A DNA stretch of 64,000 nt from Flavipsychrobacter stenotrophus (GTDB taxonomy: Bacteria; Bacteroidota; Bacteroidia; Chitinophagales; Chitinophagaceae). The notes beneath the pieces were generated by a model. That model did no database searches. It saw only the letters and a list, made by a program, of their open reading frames with translations, and was not told the DNA's origin. Where the stretch lies: positions 682,001 through 746,000 of the forward strand of contig NZ_PPSL01000002.1 of the NCBI RefSeq assembly GCF_002954265.1, in the 5' to 3' direction. The translations under genes were made by a program, and so were the position numbers. Positions 9,108-17,735 of this stretch are shown here, piece after piece. Each line of letters starts with the position of its first letter. Positions within the stretch are counted from its first letter, which is position 1.

Positions 9108-9977
9108 CTAATATGTCTTTATCAGATCCCTGCCCATAAATGCCGGGCACTTGTAGGTGGTAAAGTTGAAAGACAGGCTAATTACGGCCATAAGGTATTG
9201 ATCGCGGCTGCTTGAGTTGCCACGTTGCTTACCTGTGCGACCCAGTTCGGGATTACCTGCAATTTCAATGCTACGGTCCTGGAGGGATTTGGCGGGGTTT
9301 AATGCTGTGCTACGCGGGAATTTATCTACACCCACGTAGGTCTGGCTTACATCATCGAGGTAGTCGGTAGCGGTAAGTCGGTCTGCAATTTCAAAGGTAA
9401 AGTTGACCCCGGGAGCTATCCAGTATTTAATACCGGCACCAATGGGGAAACAAACACCTATACTGTTATACTTACGACTGTCGTATAACCCGGTATTCTG
9501 ACCTTCAGTACCCAAAGGACGTAGATCGTAGGTATAACCATTGTAAGTAGTATATGGATTGTAGTAAAATGCCCCTATGCCACCTGTAAGATAGGGTGTA
9601 AACCGGAAGCTCTTGTCGCCGGTAACAAATCTGAAGAAGTTAAACTCAGCCTGGAAAGTAGCTTCTATGACCTTGCTTTTGAAATTGAGATTACGGGATA
9701 CTTTGTAGGGAATGGTATTGTACTTGTCGTCATAACCCACCTGCGTATAATTGGCAGAGAGTTTCAATGCTATATATGAATTCATGCGCCTGCGGCCGTA
9801 AAGTCCGTAAGCCATGTTAATAGTATGAAAACCATAATTTTCGTTGAGGTCTCCAAAGTACTGGCTGCCACCAAACGAAATGCCGTATTCATTGGCGGTG
9901 AAATAAGACTGCGCAAACGAGGACTTACCCGCAAGAAGAAAGGTTATTAATATAACAGGTACCAGTAATTTACGCAT
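9108..9977 (-). CDS. Outer-membrane beta-barrel protein, DUF6089/PorG-like
   Basis: A 289-residue exported protein: signal peptide (MRKLLVPVILITFLLAGKSSFAQ) and alternating hydrophobic/aromatic strands typical of an eight-stranded barrel. The mature start (FTANEYGISFGGSQYFGDLN) and AYGLYGRRRMNSYIALKL match the DUF6089 family to which the T9SS component PorG belongs. If it is PorG it would sit in the outer membrane with the PorK/N ring. Its location about 650 bases from porX fits but does not prove this. Terminal aromatic residue is not clear, and other DUF6089 members of unknown role exist. Confidence 0.7.
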   Translation of the reverse strand: MRKLLVPVILITFLLAGKSSFAQSYFTANEYGISFGGSQYFGDLNENYGFHTINMAYGLYGRRRMNSYIALKLSANYTQVGYDDKYNTIPYKVSRNLNFKSKVIEATFQAEFNFFRFVTGDKSFRFTPYLTGGIGAFYYNPYTTYNGYTYDLRPLGTEGQNTGLYDSRKYNSIGVCFPIGAGIKYWIAPGVNFTFEIADRLTATDYLDDVSQTYVGVDKFPRSTALNPAKSLQDRSIEIAGNPELGRTGKQRGNSSSRDQYLMAVISLSFNFTTYKCPAFMGRDLIKTY

Positions 9978-10102
9978 ATCTTAAATACTCAAAATTCGAA
10001 CCACCAACAGATGTGGCAACAATACAAAACGCGAATGTCTGACTTTTATTGCTAACAGTCAATCCTATACCGCAGAAATCATCAGTTTCTCTCTTCTAAA
10101 AT

Positions 10103-10134
10103 AAAAAGAGCATTGGTATTACGCCAATGCTCTT
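10103..10134 (-). terminator. Terminator of the isc gene group
   Basis: Perfect 11-bp stem (AAGAGCATTGG at 10106-10116 with 10124-10134), 7-base loop, T-rich on the minus strand after the stem. Lies 29 bases beyond the iscA stop. Confidence 0.8.
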
Positions 10135-10162
10135 CAAAATATTATCCAAGATTGCTATTCAT

Positions 10163-10489
10163 CTATACAGCAAAGCTCTCACCACAACCGCAACTGCGGC
10201 TGGCATTAGGATTGCTGAAATGGAAGCCCTTTCCGTTCAACCCATCAGAAAAATCGAGGGTAGTATCGCAGAGGTATAAAAAACTCTTCAGATCGGTAAC
10301 CAGCTTTACGCCCTGGTCTTCAAAGGTCTGATCTTTGGGCTGCGATTCGTTATCGAAATCCAGCTTATAAGACAAACCGGAACAACCACCGCCTACCACG
10401 CTCACACGAAGAAAATAGTCGTCACCCAGGTCAGCATCGCGCCTGAGCTGTTCTACTTTTTCCTTTGCTTTATCACTTACGTAGATCAT
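10163..10489 (-). CDS. iscA: HesB/IscA-type iron-sulfur cluster assembly protein
   Basis: A 108-residue A-type carrier that takes Fe-S clusters from the scaffold to target proteins. The three family cysteines are all present: C36 in GGGCSGLSY, and C100 and C102 in SCGCGESF at the C-terminus. The start at 10489 (MIYVSDKAKEKVEQ) matches the family; an in-frame upstream ATG at 10516 would add nine residues that encode part of a repeat. It is the third gene of an iscS-iscU-iscA order, all on the minus strand. Confidence 0.9.
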   Translation of the reverse strand: MIYVSDKAKEKVEQLRRDADLGDDYFLRVSVVGGGCSGLSYKLDFDNESQPKDQTFEDQGVKLVTDLKSFLYLCDTTLDFSDGLNGKGFHFSNPNASRSCGCGESFAV

Positions 10490-10496
10490 TTTATTT

Positions 10497-10590
10497 AGTC
10501 GTAAGTCGTAAGTCATAAGTTGTAAGTACTACCTACATGTTATGAAATCGTACTATTTTAGTCGTAAGTCTTAGGTCATAAGTTGTAAGG
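10497..10590. repeat. Short imperfect direct repeats between iscA and iscU
   Basis: Two 31-base copies beginning AGTCGTAAGTC at 10497 and 10560, each ending CATAAGTTGTAAG, plus internal GTCGTAA repetition. They fill the 150-base gap between iscU and iscA. No coding content is seen; function unknown. Confidence 0.7.
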
Positions 10591-10639
10591 GTTGCTTACC
10601 GCTAATGATTCAGACAATTTTTTTGAATTTAGTTTAATA

Positions 10640-11056
10640 TTAGTGAGCTGCAGCTACTGTTTCCAATTCCGCCAATCCGTTCTTAACACGGTAGTCGTTG
10701 ATGGCAGCTTTGATAGCATCTTCGGCCAATACCGAGCAATGTATTTTTACCGGTGGCAGGTTCAGTTCTTCAACAATATCCATATTGTCGATAGCCAAAG
10801 CCTGGTCTACAGTCTTGCCTTTCAGCCACTCAGTAGCCAAAGAAGAAGAAGCGATAGCCGATCCGCAACCGAAAGTCTTGAACTTTGCATCGCTGATCAA
10901 ACCACTTTCCTGGTCTACTTCTATCTGCAGGCGCATAACGTCGCCGCACTCTGGTGCGCCAACAAGTCCTGTACCTACGTTTGTCTTAGATTTATCTAAA
11001 GTACCAACGTTTTTAGGGTTGGTATAATGGTCGATCACTTTATCTGAATATGCCAT
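10640..11056 (-). CDS. iscU: Iron-sulfur cluster scaffold protein IscU
   Basis: A 138-residue scaffold on which IscS-derived sulfur and iron are built into clusters. The ligands are in place: C37 and D39 (GAPECGDVM), C64 (TFGCGSAIASSS) and C107 (IHCSVLAEDA). The LPPVK sequence recognised by the HscA chaperone is present at 100-104, although hscA/hscB are not in this window. Start MAYSDKVIDHYTNPKNVGTL is standard. It lies between iscS and iscA in the same direction. Confidence 0.95.
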   Translation of the reverse strand: MAYSDKVIDHYTNPKNVGTLDKSKTNVGTGLVGAPECGDVMRLQIEVDQESGLISDAKFKTFGCGSAIASSSLATEWLKGKTVDQALAIDNMDIVEELNLPPVKIHCSVLAEDAIKAAINDYRVKNGLAELETVAAAH

Positions 11057-11061
11057 GATGG

Positions 11062-11182
11062 TAATTTGTCAATTTGACAATTCGGCAATTTGACAATTAA
11101 CTGTCAAACCAAACGAATTGAGTTAATATTTTTATTTAAAGCAAACAATTGGCAAATTGTCTCATTGCCTAATTGCCTAATT
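11062..11182. repeat. AATTTGACAATT-type repeat patch between iscS and iscU
   Basis: The 127-base gap between iscS and iscU is built largely of short inverted and direct copies of CAATTTGACAATT and AATTGCC/GGCAATT (for example 11068-11099 and 11146-11182). They can form small hairpins in the isc transcript. No function can be assigned. Confidence 0.55.
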
Positions 11183-11183
11183 A

Positions 11184-12404
11184 TTAGTGGTGCGCCCACT
11201 CAATAGCGTCGATATCTACACCTTCTTTATACATTTCCCACAGCGGGCTCATTTCGCGGAGCTTCAATACGCTGGTGGTGATGGCATTGATGGTGAAGTC
11301 TATCTGCTCATCGGTAGTGAAACGGCCAAGACCGAAACGCAATGAACTGTGAGCCAGATCATCTCCTAAACCTAAAGCCTTCAATACATAAGATGGTTCC
11401 AAAGAAGCAGAGGTACAAGCAGAACCGCTTGATAATGCTATATTCTTATTGAAACCCATCATCAGACCTTCGCCTTCTACATATTTGAAAGAGATATTTG
11501 TTGTGTGCGGTAAGCGATGTTCACGATTTCCGTTCACGTATGCTTCTTCTACCTGCATCAGCGCTGCTTCCAGCCTGTCACGCATAGCACTGAGGCGCGT
11601 TCCTTCGCTTTCCATTTCGTTCATGCACAGTTCGCAAGCCTTACCCAGGCCCACGATACCCGGTACGTTGAGTGTGCCGCTACGCATGCCACGTTCGTGC
11701 CCGCCACCGTCCATCTGGGCAGTAACTTTTACACGTGGGTTCTTGCGACGAACGTACAAAACACCAACACCCTTAGGGCCATACATTTTGTGTCCGCTGA
11801 AAGACATCAGGTCAATGCCGTCTGCAATTACATCAACAGGTACTTTTCCTACGGCCTGTGTACCATCTGTGAAGAAAAGCACACCATGCTTGCGGGCGAT
11901 AGCGCTGATCTCACGAACAGGCTGAATAACACCTATCTCATTATTGCCATACATGATGGAAATAAGAACAGTTTTATCTGTAATCGCATTTTCCAGCTCA
12001 CCAAGGTCTATTAGTCCGTCGCTTTTTACTTCAAGGTAAGTAACCTGTCCGCCCATTTTCTCAATGTGCTTGCAGGCATCCAGCACAGCTTTATGCTCGG
12101 TAGTGCAGGTAATGATATGATTACCCTTAGAAGCATACATTTCAAAAACGCCTTTCAGCGCCAGATTGTTTGCTTCAGTTGCACCTGAAGTGAATATGAT
12201 TTCCTTTGCATCTGCACCGATGAGCTTAGCCACCTGTTCACGTGCATAATCCACCGCCTCTTCTGCTACCCAACCAAATGAGTGGTTCCTGCTGGCTGCA
12301 TTACCAAATTTTTCAACAAAATAAGGTAACATAGCTTCCAGTACACGCGGATCCATAGGCGTGGTGGCATTATTGTCTAAGTATATCGGTAAGTTCAATT
12401 CCAT
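11184..12404 (-). CDS. iscS: Cysteine desulfurase
   Basis: A 406-residue PLP enzyme that takes sulfur from cysteine for Fe-S cluster and thio-cofactor synthesis. It opens [19 protein letters not shown], has the PLP lysine in [14 protein letters not shown], and the sulfur-carrying cysteine in the long loop [17 protein letters not shown] typical of the IscS (group I) branch. Start at 12404 is preferred over 12434 because a TACTTTTG -7 box lies at 12432-12439 on the minus strand. First gene of iscS-iscU-iscA. Confidence 0.95.
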   Translation of the reverse strand: MELNLPIYLDNNATTPMDPRVLEAMLPYFVEKFGNAASRNHSFGWVAEEAVDYAREQVAKLIGADAKEIIFTSGATEANNLALKGVFEMYASKGNHIITCTTEHKAVLDACKHIEKMGGQVTYLEVKSDGLIDLGELENAITDKTVLISIMYGNNEIGVIQPVREISAIARKHGVLFFTDGTQAVGKVPVDVIADGIDLMSFSGHKMYGPKGVGVLYVRRKNPRVKVTAQMDGGGHERGMRSGTLNVPGIVGLGKACELCMNEMESEGTRLSAMRDRLEAALMQVEEAYVNGNREHRLPHTTNISFKYVEGEGLMMGFNKNIALSSGSACTSASLEPSYVLKALGLGDDLAHSSLRFGLGRFTTDEQIDFTINAITTSVLKLREMSPLWEMYKEGVDIDAIEWAHH

Positions 12405-12431
12405 GGTCTTTCTTCTCGTAGATATTTGAGA

Positions 12432-12439
12432 CAAAAGTA
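12432..12439 (-). promoter_or_regulatory. Putative -7 box of the isc operon
   Basis: TACTTTTG on the minus strand fits TAnnTTTG and lies 28 bases before the iscS ATG. A matching -33 TTTG is not evident. No IscR site could be recognised. Confidence 0.45.
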
Positions 12440-12514
12440 CGCAGTTTATGCTATTTTTAGACCCTTATATTAAACTATACTATAAATGAACCTATTTATA
12501 AAAACTATACAACA

Positions 12515-12919
12515 ATGTCGAAAATAGAACACTTAGGTATTGCAGTAAAGGATCTGAGCGTATCGATTCCGTTATTTGAACAACTATTGAACACCCCATG
12601 CTATAAGACAGAAGCAGTAGCCAGCGAAGGTGTAGAGACTGCTTTTTTCAAAACAGGAGATTCTAAAATAGAGCTGGTATGTGCATCGAACGAGTCGAGC
12701 ACTATAGCCAAATTCATAGCTAAAAAAGGAGAAGGGATACACCATATTGCTTTTGAAGTGGAGAATATTGAAGCGGAAATGAAACGACTTCAGGCACTCG
12801 ACTTTGAACTGATCCATAAAGAACCGTTCAAAGGCGCTGACAATAAGATGGTGTGCTTTCTGCATCCAAAGAGTACAAATGGGGTGCTGATAGAGTTGTG
12901 TATGGAGATAAAGGATTAA
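12515..12919 (+). CDS. mce: Methylmalonyl-CoA epimerase
   Basis: A 134-residue VOC-fold metalloenzyme that interconverts (S)- and (R)-methylmalonyl-CoA in the propionate/succinate route. The sequence IEHLGIAVKDL gives the first metal histidine, GIHHIAFEVENIE the central histidines, and GVLIELC the terminal glutamate. Length is that of the family. It is divergent from iscS with about 110 bases between them; the mutase subunits are not in the window. Confidence 0.92.
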   Translation: MSKIEHLGIAVKDLSVSIPLFEQLLNTPCYKTEAVASEGVETAFFKTGDSKIELVCASNESSTIAKFIAKKGEGIHHIAFEVENIEAEMKRLQALDFELIHKEPFKGADNKMVCFLHPKSTNGVLIELCMEIKD

Positions 12920-13047
12920 AAATATCTTAGGAGACGGTATTGATTGCAAACGCAGAATAATGTCACATACCCACCTCCACCAACATTAACTCTAGATCCT
13001 TGATTTAGACAAATAAAGTATTTAATTTTAGGAAGAATAATTTTATA

Positions 13048-13254
13048 ATGAAGTTACTACTTGACATAAAGGATAGCAAAGCCGATTTCATACTAGAACT
13101 ACTAGGTAGTTTCTCCTACGTAAAAACAAAGCCGCTCACAGATTCAAAAGCGCAGCTCATGGATGAGATAAGAGAGGCAGTAGAGGAAATGAAACTTATT
13201 AAAGCTGGTAAAAAAACTGCACGTAACGCCGAAGATTTCTTAAATGAGCTATAG
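13048..13254 (+). CDS. Putative antitoxin of a RelE/ParE-type pair
   Basis: A 68-residue acidic protein (MKLLLDIKDSKADFILELLG) with an amphipathic helical C-terminus (EIREAVEEMKLIKAGKKTAR) that looks like a toxin-wrapping tail. No DNA-binding domain is obvious. Its last 11 bases overlap the toxin gene, a common arrangement for translationally coupled type II pairs. The assignment depends mostly on this neighbour. Confidence 0.65.
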   Translation: MKLLLDIKDSKADFILELLGSFSYVKTKPLTDSKAQLMDEIREAVEEMKLIKAGKKTARNAEDFLNEL

Positions 13255-13573
13255 CGTAAAGACAATCGATGTTTTTGAAAGACAGGCTAAGCGGTTGGTC
13301 AAAAAATACCCATCATTAAAAACTGAATTATTTCAGCTCATTACCGAATTGAGACAAAATCCTCATTTGGGTATTTCTATTGGTAATAGTTGTTTCAAAA
13401 TTCGCATCAGTGTTGCATCTAAGGGAAAAGGGAAATCTGGCGGGGCCCGGGTTATAACCAACATAACAATATCGGGAATGAAAGTTTACCTCCTTTCTAT
13501 ATATGATAAATCTGAAAAGGAGAATCTAACAGATAATGAGCTGAAAGGTCTACTAGAGTTCATTCCTGAATAA
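13244..13573 (+). CDS. RelE/ParE-family toxin
   Basis: A 109-residue basic protein with the RelE/ParE shape: VFERQAKRLVKKYPSLKTEL, then LRQNPHLG, FKIRISVASKGKGKSGGARV and the final strand VYLLSIYDKSEKENLT. RelE members cut mRNA on the ribosome and ParE members poison gyrase; which applies cannot be read from sequence. It overlaps its putative antitoxin by 11 bases. Confidence 0.8.
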   Translation: MSYSVKTIDVFERQAKRLVKKYPSLKTELFQLITELRQNPHLGISIGNSCFKIRISVASKGKGKSGGARVITNITISGMKVYLLSIYDKSEKENLTDNELKGLLEFIPE

Positions 13574-13591
13574 CAGACAGTGATGAAGATT

Positions 13592-14011
13592 TTATGCCAA
13601 ACAAAACCACCAAAACCACCCTATATATACAGGCTGAAAAAACAAACGGAATATTCTGCTAAAATTGGGTTTGCGCTGAGCTATAGCTATGTTCATAGGG
13701 AAGATAACAACAAGTAACACGATAAGACCCCATGCGGCCGATATGCGGAACTGAGGTAATAATACGCCTATTCCACCTGCTATTTCTGCCAGCCCGCTTA
13801 TGTAATTCATGGCCTTTTTATAGGGCCAGTTACGAGGGATGGCATCTTCAAATTTCTTTGCCATAGCAAAGTGCATAATGCCCACTATAACAAACATGAT
13901 ACCCAGGGCGACTATGCCGGGCATCTTTCCGGTTAACACATCATGAAAGGCAAAAAAGGAAACGCCCCATGTGAGCAGGTAGAAGCTGATAAGTCCGGCG
14001 AGAAATTCCAT
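13592..14011 (-). CDS. DoxX-like integral membrane protein
   Basis: A 139-residue protein with four hydrophobic segments (about residues 3-20, 30-50, 67-86 and 91-110). The pattern GIVALGIMFVIVGIMHFAMA, then YISGLAEIAGGIGVLLPQ followed by GLIVLLVVIFPMNIAIA matches the DoxX/DoxD-like membrane family. These are often linked to redox or respiratory functions but are mostly uncharacterised. It is convergent with the toxin gene and only 18 bases away. Confidence 0.75.
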   Translation of the reverse strand: MEFLAGLISFYLLTWGVSFFAFHDVLTGKMPGIVALGIMFVIVGIMHFAMAKKFEDAIPRNWPYKKAMNYISGLAEIAGGIGVLLPQFRISAAWGLIVLLVVIFPMNIAIAQRKPNFSRIFRLFFQPVYIGWFWWFCLA

Positions 14012-14051
14012 GTATTAAAGATAGACAAACTAAATAGGATACATCGCAACC

Positions 14052-16118
14052 TTATTGCTCTCCATCCGGCATCTTACTGCCTATGTCGAACAACCGGTAA
14101 GCCAGCGATTGACCCGCTTCATCAGCTTTTCTCCACGAAAAACCTTGTTTCTGCACAATGTAGTTGCCGTTGCGGTCTACAACATAATAGGTAATGGTCT
14201 TTTTATCGCCGGTGCCGGAAAAAGAGATGTAGGCATTGGCGGTAGGGACACTACTGTTTGTGATCCAGTTGATGTTACATCCCTTTAGCTTTTCCACTAC
14301 GGTATTATCTGCATTACCGCTAACATGCAGTGTCATATTCATTGGTATACCACTGAAGGGCACCAGTTGCGGATAGATCATATACAGCTTGTACAGCCAG
14401 TCGTTCTGCTCTTCAGTATATTTTAGTTCTTTACACACCTCTGCCTCTGCCTGGTAGAGCCTGGCAGTAAACATCTTTTCATATTCAGGCTCTATATCTC
14501 CTGTGCGGAGCAACGCATCCAATTCGTTTTTCGCTTCTTTATACTTGCCTTGCTTTATTTTTAACCGTGCGCTGAAAAGTTTGAAATATTTGCGGATGTA
14601 CTTGCGTGTATCGGTCTGTGCTTCGCGCTCAAAACGTTTTACAAAGTACTGTGTGCTATAATCGTGTATCAAGTACCAGATCTCGTCCCACGATACCGTG
14701 CTCTCGTTAGAGAATAACTTATAGATAACCCTGTCGCGCTCGGGGTTTTGAGCAAACTGGTTGATGATAAGGAACTGCTGCATGTAGCGCTCAGACACCT
14801 TGCCCGACATAGCAAACAGCACGGCGGGATTATACCACCAGTTGTTATGTTCAAACTGCTGCATGCTCCATTCGCGTTCCTTCGCTATCAGTTTCAGTAA
14901 CTGCACACTAAACTCATAATGGCTTTGTCCGAGTGTAGTGCCAATATGCGTCTCTTTAAAGTCAGCTGCCCTGTCTATATATTTCTGTGCTTCTGTTACC
15001 TGCCCGTCGTAGAGCAGACAGCGAGCCAGTGCAATATTATACCAGCCATAACCGGGTGTGGTGCCCGCAGCCTTTATCATGTCTTTAGCCAGCTGAATGC
15101 CTTCGCGTGGCTTGGACTTATAGATATCAAGTATGGTAGTATAGTACGCCCATTCCTGTAGCCGCTTGTCGCCATTGTCTATCTGCGAGGCAATTTTGTA
15201 TTCTGCTTCTGCCGTTTTAAAATCACCACTTACTGCCTTGAAAGTAGCATAGTTATTATGCGGCAATCTGCCCGCATCGCGCATCAATCCGAAGTAGTGT
15301 TCCGCAGAATCCTGTTGGAAAGCATAGCTATAGAGCATGTTCCTGTAGTGGTATACGCTCATCTTCTCGCCTCGCTCTACGTTGGGCTGAAATTTTTCAT
15401 TGAGCGGTTTGTTGCGGGCTATCACCCTCATCGCGGTATCCAGGTAGCGCATAGCCAGGGCCTCGTTCTCGTCGATAGAGTTGCGCAAAAAACGGTACTT
15501 AGTACTGGTAAAAAACCTGTTACGGTGCACTGTCCAGGCCATGTAGTCATACACATCCAGATAATACTGGTTCTGGAAATTGTACTTCTTTGCTCTGAGC
15601 AATAGCTTAAATACCTGGTCGGGCTGGTCGGTATTGCTGTAGCAGTTCATCAGGTAATTAGCTATAAGCGTGTAGTCTATCTGCAGCTTGTAAACGGGTA
15701 TGTAAATGAGCACCTCATCGGTGCGCACGCGCAAGGCCTTATCATAGTCCTTCTCCAGCAGATCAAGCGCATGGGCTAAAGGGTAAATGGCATTTTTAAA
15801 ACCGAGGTAGTCGGCAGCATGGTTGTACTTATATGCGCCTTCATACAGCCAGCTTACGTAGTAGGTACTATCAATTCTTTTGAATTCTCTTGATCGCAGT
15901 AAAGCGTCTTCGCCATTTACGTCTTCGGTAGCCCGCTTGGGGTCTATACGAAAATATCGGTCTACCATCTTAGCCGCAGGGTGCGGCGGGCGGTATTGGG
16001 GTGGTATATCTTCAGGCTTCATCTGCCGGGGAGCATTGCTCTGCCCTATAGCTGTGCCCGCCAGCAGCATAGCCGCTACTACGAGACCCGAAAAACTATG
16101 GAGTGAAAACCTGGCCAA
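14052..16118 (-). CDS. Large exported TPR-like protein of unknown function
   Basis: A 688-residue protein with a signal peptide (LHSFSGLVVAAMLLAGTAIGQ). The middle, roughly residues 100-450, is helical with repeating short-helix patterns such as YYTTILDIYKSKPREGIQLA, GWYNIALARCLLYDGQVTEA and QKYIDRAADF, suggesting tetratricopeptide-like repeats. A tail of beta character follows (residues 600-688). No enzyme motif was found. It could be a scaffold in the periplasm or at the outer membrane. The next gene upstream encodes a small membrane protein in the same direction. Confidence 0.65.
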   Translation of the reverse strand: MARFSLHSFSGLVVAAMLLAGTAIGQSNAPRQMKPEDIPPQYRPPHPAAKMVDRYFRIDPKRATEDVNGEDALLRSREFKRIDSTYYVSWLYEGAYKYNHAADYLGFKNAIYPLAHALDLLEKDYDKALRVRTDEVLIYIPVYKLQIDYTLIANYLMNCYSNTDQPDQVFKLLLRAKKYNFQNQYYLDVYDYMAWTVHRNRFFTSTKYRFLRNSIDENEALAMRYLDTAMRVIARNKPLNEKFQPNVERGEKMSVYHYRNMLYSYAFQQDSAEHYFGLMRDAGRLPHNNYATFKAVSGDFKTAEAEYKIASQIDNGDKRLQEWAYYTTILDIYKSKPREGIQLAKDMIKAAGTTPGYGWYNIALARCLLYDGQVTEAQKYIDRAADFKETHIGTTLGQSHYEFSVQLLKLIAKEREWSMQQFEHNNWWYNPAVLFAMSGKVSERYMQQFLIINQFAQNPERDRVIYKLFSNESTVSWDEIWYLIHDYSTQYFVKRFEREAQTDTRKYIRKYFKLFSARLKIKQGKYKEAKNELDALLRTGDIEPEYEKMFTARLYQAEAEVCKELKYTEEQNDWLYKLYMIYPQLVPFSGIPMNMTLHVSGNADNTVVEKLKGCNINWITNSSVPTANAYISFSGTGDKKTITYYVVDRNGNYIVQKQGFSWRKADEAGQSLAYRLFDIGSKMPDGEQ

Positions 16119-16152
16119 AGTGATGATAGATTATATTTTTGTTGTGAGCAAG

Positions 16153-16377
16153 CTACTTTATTTCCTCGTAATCTATATAATCACCCTCTCTTTTGCTCTT
16201 TTTAGGCGTGTTGTTATTCTTACTCATTTTCTTATCCATTTCTTTCAGTTGCGCCTGCATCTGCTTCAACTGATCGTTGGTAGATACATTGATACGGAAC
16301 AAAGAGAATACATAACGGCTCAGCAGGCTATATATAACCCACACAGCTATTATCCACGTGATGACCCTTATTATCAT
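16153..16377 (-). CDS. Small membrane protein, DUF4834-like
   Basis: A 74-residue protein: one transmembrane helix (MIIRVITWIIAVWVIYSLLS), a charged linker (QMQAQLKEMDKKMSKNNN) and the C-terminal GDYIDYEEIK that is characteristic of the DUF4834 family of Bacteroidota. ATG 16377 is preferred over 16386. Function unknown. It precedes the TPR-like gene by 34 bases on the same strand and may be co-transcribed with it. Confidence 0.65.
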   Translation of the reverse strand: MIIRVITWIIAVWVIYSLLSRYVFSLFRINVSTNDQLKQMQAQLKEMDKKMSKNNNTPKKSKREGDYIDYEEIK

Positions 16378-16463
16378 ATAACACAAAGATAGAAAATAGC
16401 CGTTGATGCTGCGTTAATGAAATTGTAAATGAAATATCTTTACATATTATATCTGCCAAGAAA

Positions 16464-16997
16464 TTGTTTGTTTTAAACCTTAGTCTTTGGAAGGTCTTCG
16501 CTACAGCCATTATTATGTTCATTTCAACGTATGCGAATGCACAGATTACTAGTTTCAACTGTGAGCGGAAAAAAAAGAACCGGGCCCCGATCCCGAAAAC
16601 GATATTGGCTATTTTACAAAAAGTGGAACAGATAAACGTTTCGGACAGGTATGGGTTTAGCGATAAAGAGGTAAATGGATTTGCTTCTGCCGAAGGTGCA
16701 TTTGTCACTCTACAGCAAAATGGGGCAAAAGCAATGATAGTGCAGGGTGTAGATGGCGCAGATAATGTAGGCGTGTGGCTGTTTGAGGAGCAGCACGGGC
16801 AGTGGAAACTAATATTTCACGACAGAGGGCTAAAAATTACACTTATGAAAATGCCAGTCCACGGACATCGAAAAGTTGTATTTTCCGCATGCTGGGCAAA
16901 TGGTTGCCATGAGCGTAGTTATAAGTACATAAATGGCACGTACCAACAATATTCATGTACGGAAATAACGGATGCCGGCCGGAAACCTTGTAAATAG
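16464..16997 (+). CDS. Hypothetical secreted protein
   Basis: A 177-residue protein with signal peptide ending TYANAQ, then an unrecognised domain with the strands GAFVTLQQNGAKAMIVQGV, VWLFEEQHGQWKLIFHD and VVFSACWANGCHERSYKY. Five cysteines in the mature part could form disulfides. The start is uncertain: TTG 16464 gives a full signal peptide, whereas the first in-frame ATG (16515) would remove most of it; the frame is open further upstream without an ATG. Confidence 0.6.
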   Translation: MFVLNLSLWKVFATAIIMFISTYANAQITSFNCERKKKNRAPIPKTILAILQKVEQINVSDRYGFSDKEVNGFASAEGAFVTLQQNGAKAMIVQGVDGADNVGVWLFEEQHGQWKLIFHDRGLKITLMKMPVHGHRKVVFSACWANGCHERSYKYINGTYQQYSCTEITDAGRKPCK

Positions 16998-17001
16998 AAG
17001 T

Positions 17002-17397
17002 CTACTTCGCCTTCTTCATCTGCTTATCAATAAAAGGTGATGAAGTGTGAAATCTGAAAGTGCCGACTTTCTTATCGTTTTCCAGCCACACCCCCATGGC
17101 GTGAATCGATTTTGTAAAAGTCACTTTATATATCATTACGCTATCCTCCGGTTCCATGGCCAGGAACTTGTAACCGGTCATCTTTCCGTATTTCTTAGTG
17201 AGTTCATCATTGGTCTCCTTGCTCCATAGCTTGCTCTTATGTTCTCCCCATGTATCTGAATACATGTTGATGAGGCTGTCTATCATACCTCCATTATAAT
17301 ATTTCTGAAAATTGGCTACGGTACGGTCATAGTCCGTCTTAGACTGGGCCTGGGCCATAGCAGGTGACAATAACAGAATGAAGAAGATCTTTTTCAT
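17002..17397 (-). CDS. Hypothetical secreted protein (NTF2/DUF3887-like appearance)
   Basis: A 131-residue protein with signal peptide (MKKIFFILLLSPAMAQAQ) followed by DRTVANFQKYYNGGMIDSLI and NMYSDTWGEH, a pattern seen in small NTF2-like fold proteins of the DUF3887/DUF4878 sort. The rest (YKVTFTKSIHAMGVWLENDK) fits a beta-sheet half. No catalytic residues recognised. It is convergent with the + strand gene at 16464, four bases apart. Confidence 0.6.
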   Translation of the reverse strand: MKKIFFILLLSPAMAQAQSKTDYDRTVANFQKYYNGGMIDSLINMYSDTWGEHKSKLWSKETNDELTKKYGKMTGYKFLAMEPEDSVMIYKVTFTKSIHAMGVWLENDKKVGTFRFHTSSPFIDKQMKKAK

Positions 17398-17429
17398 ATT
17401 TCCGATAGTCTTAAGTTCCAATATACAAA

Positions 17430-17651
17430 TTATTCTAAATGGCAGTTGTAAAATGCATCGTTGCCAACACCGTTATAAGAACTGCATCTTGATGCTGCCT
17501 CGGTGTGCGAAAGGCTATCCATGCCCTGTGTCATCCCTCCCCCAAGCCCACCCTGGCATTTGCAGGTTTGGCCGCTGCTGGCTGCGCTTTTGCTACAGGA
17601 AGAGATCAGCATTACTGTAAAAGCCAACAATGAAAAGGTAGTCCATGTTCT
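17430..17651 (-). CDS. Small cysteine-rich lipoprotein
   Basis: A 73-residue product. The signal peptide ends in a lipobox (LISSC), so the mature protein is probably anchored to a membrane. The mature part is Gly/Ser-rich (CKCQGGLGGGMTQG) with four further cysteines and no recognised domain. It is transcribed toward the DUF3887-like gene at 17002 with a 32-base gap. Small lipoproteins of this sort are common in Bacteroidota. Confidence 0.6.
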   Translation of the reverse strand, partial: RTWTTFSLLAFTVMLISSCSKSAASSGQTCKCQGGLGGGMTQGMDSLSHTEAASRCSSYNGVGNDAFYNCHLE

Positions 17652-17735
17652 CATTTCACACATTTAGATAAAAATACTAATTGTTTGGATATCAATAACC
17701 GGAAATCATTATTTTTATTGCCAGCCACGGCATCT

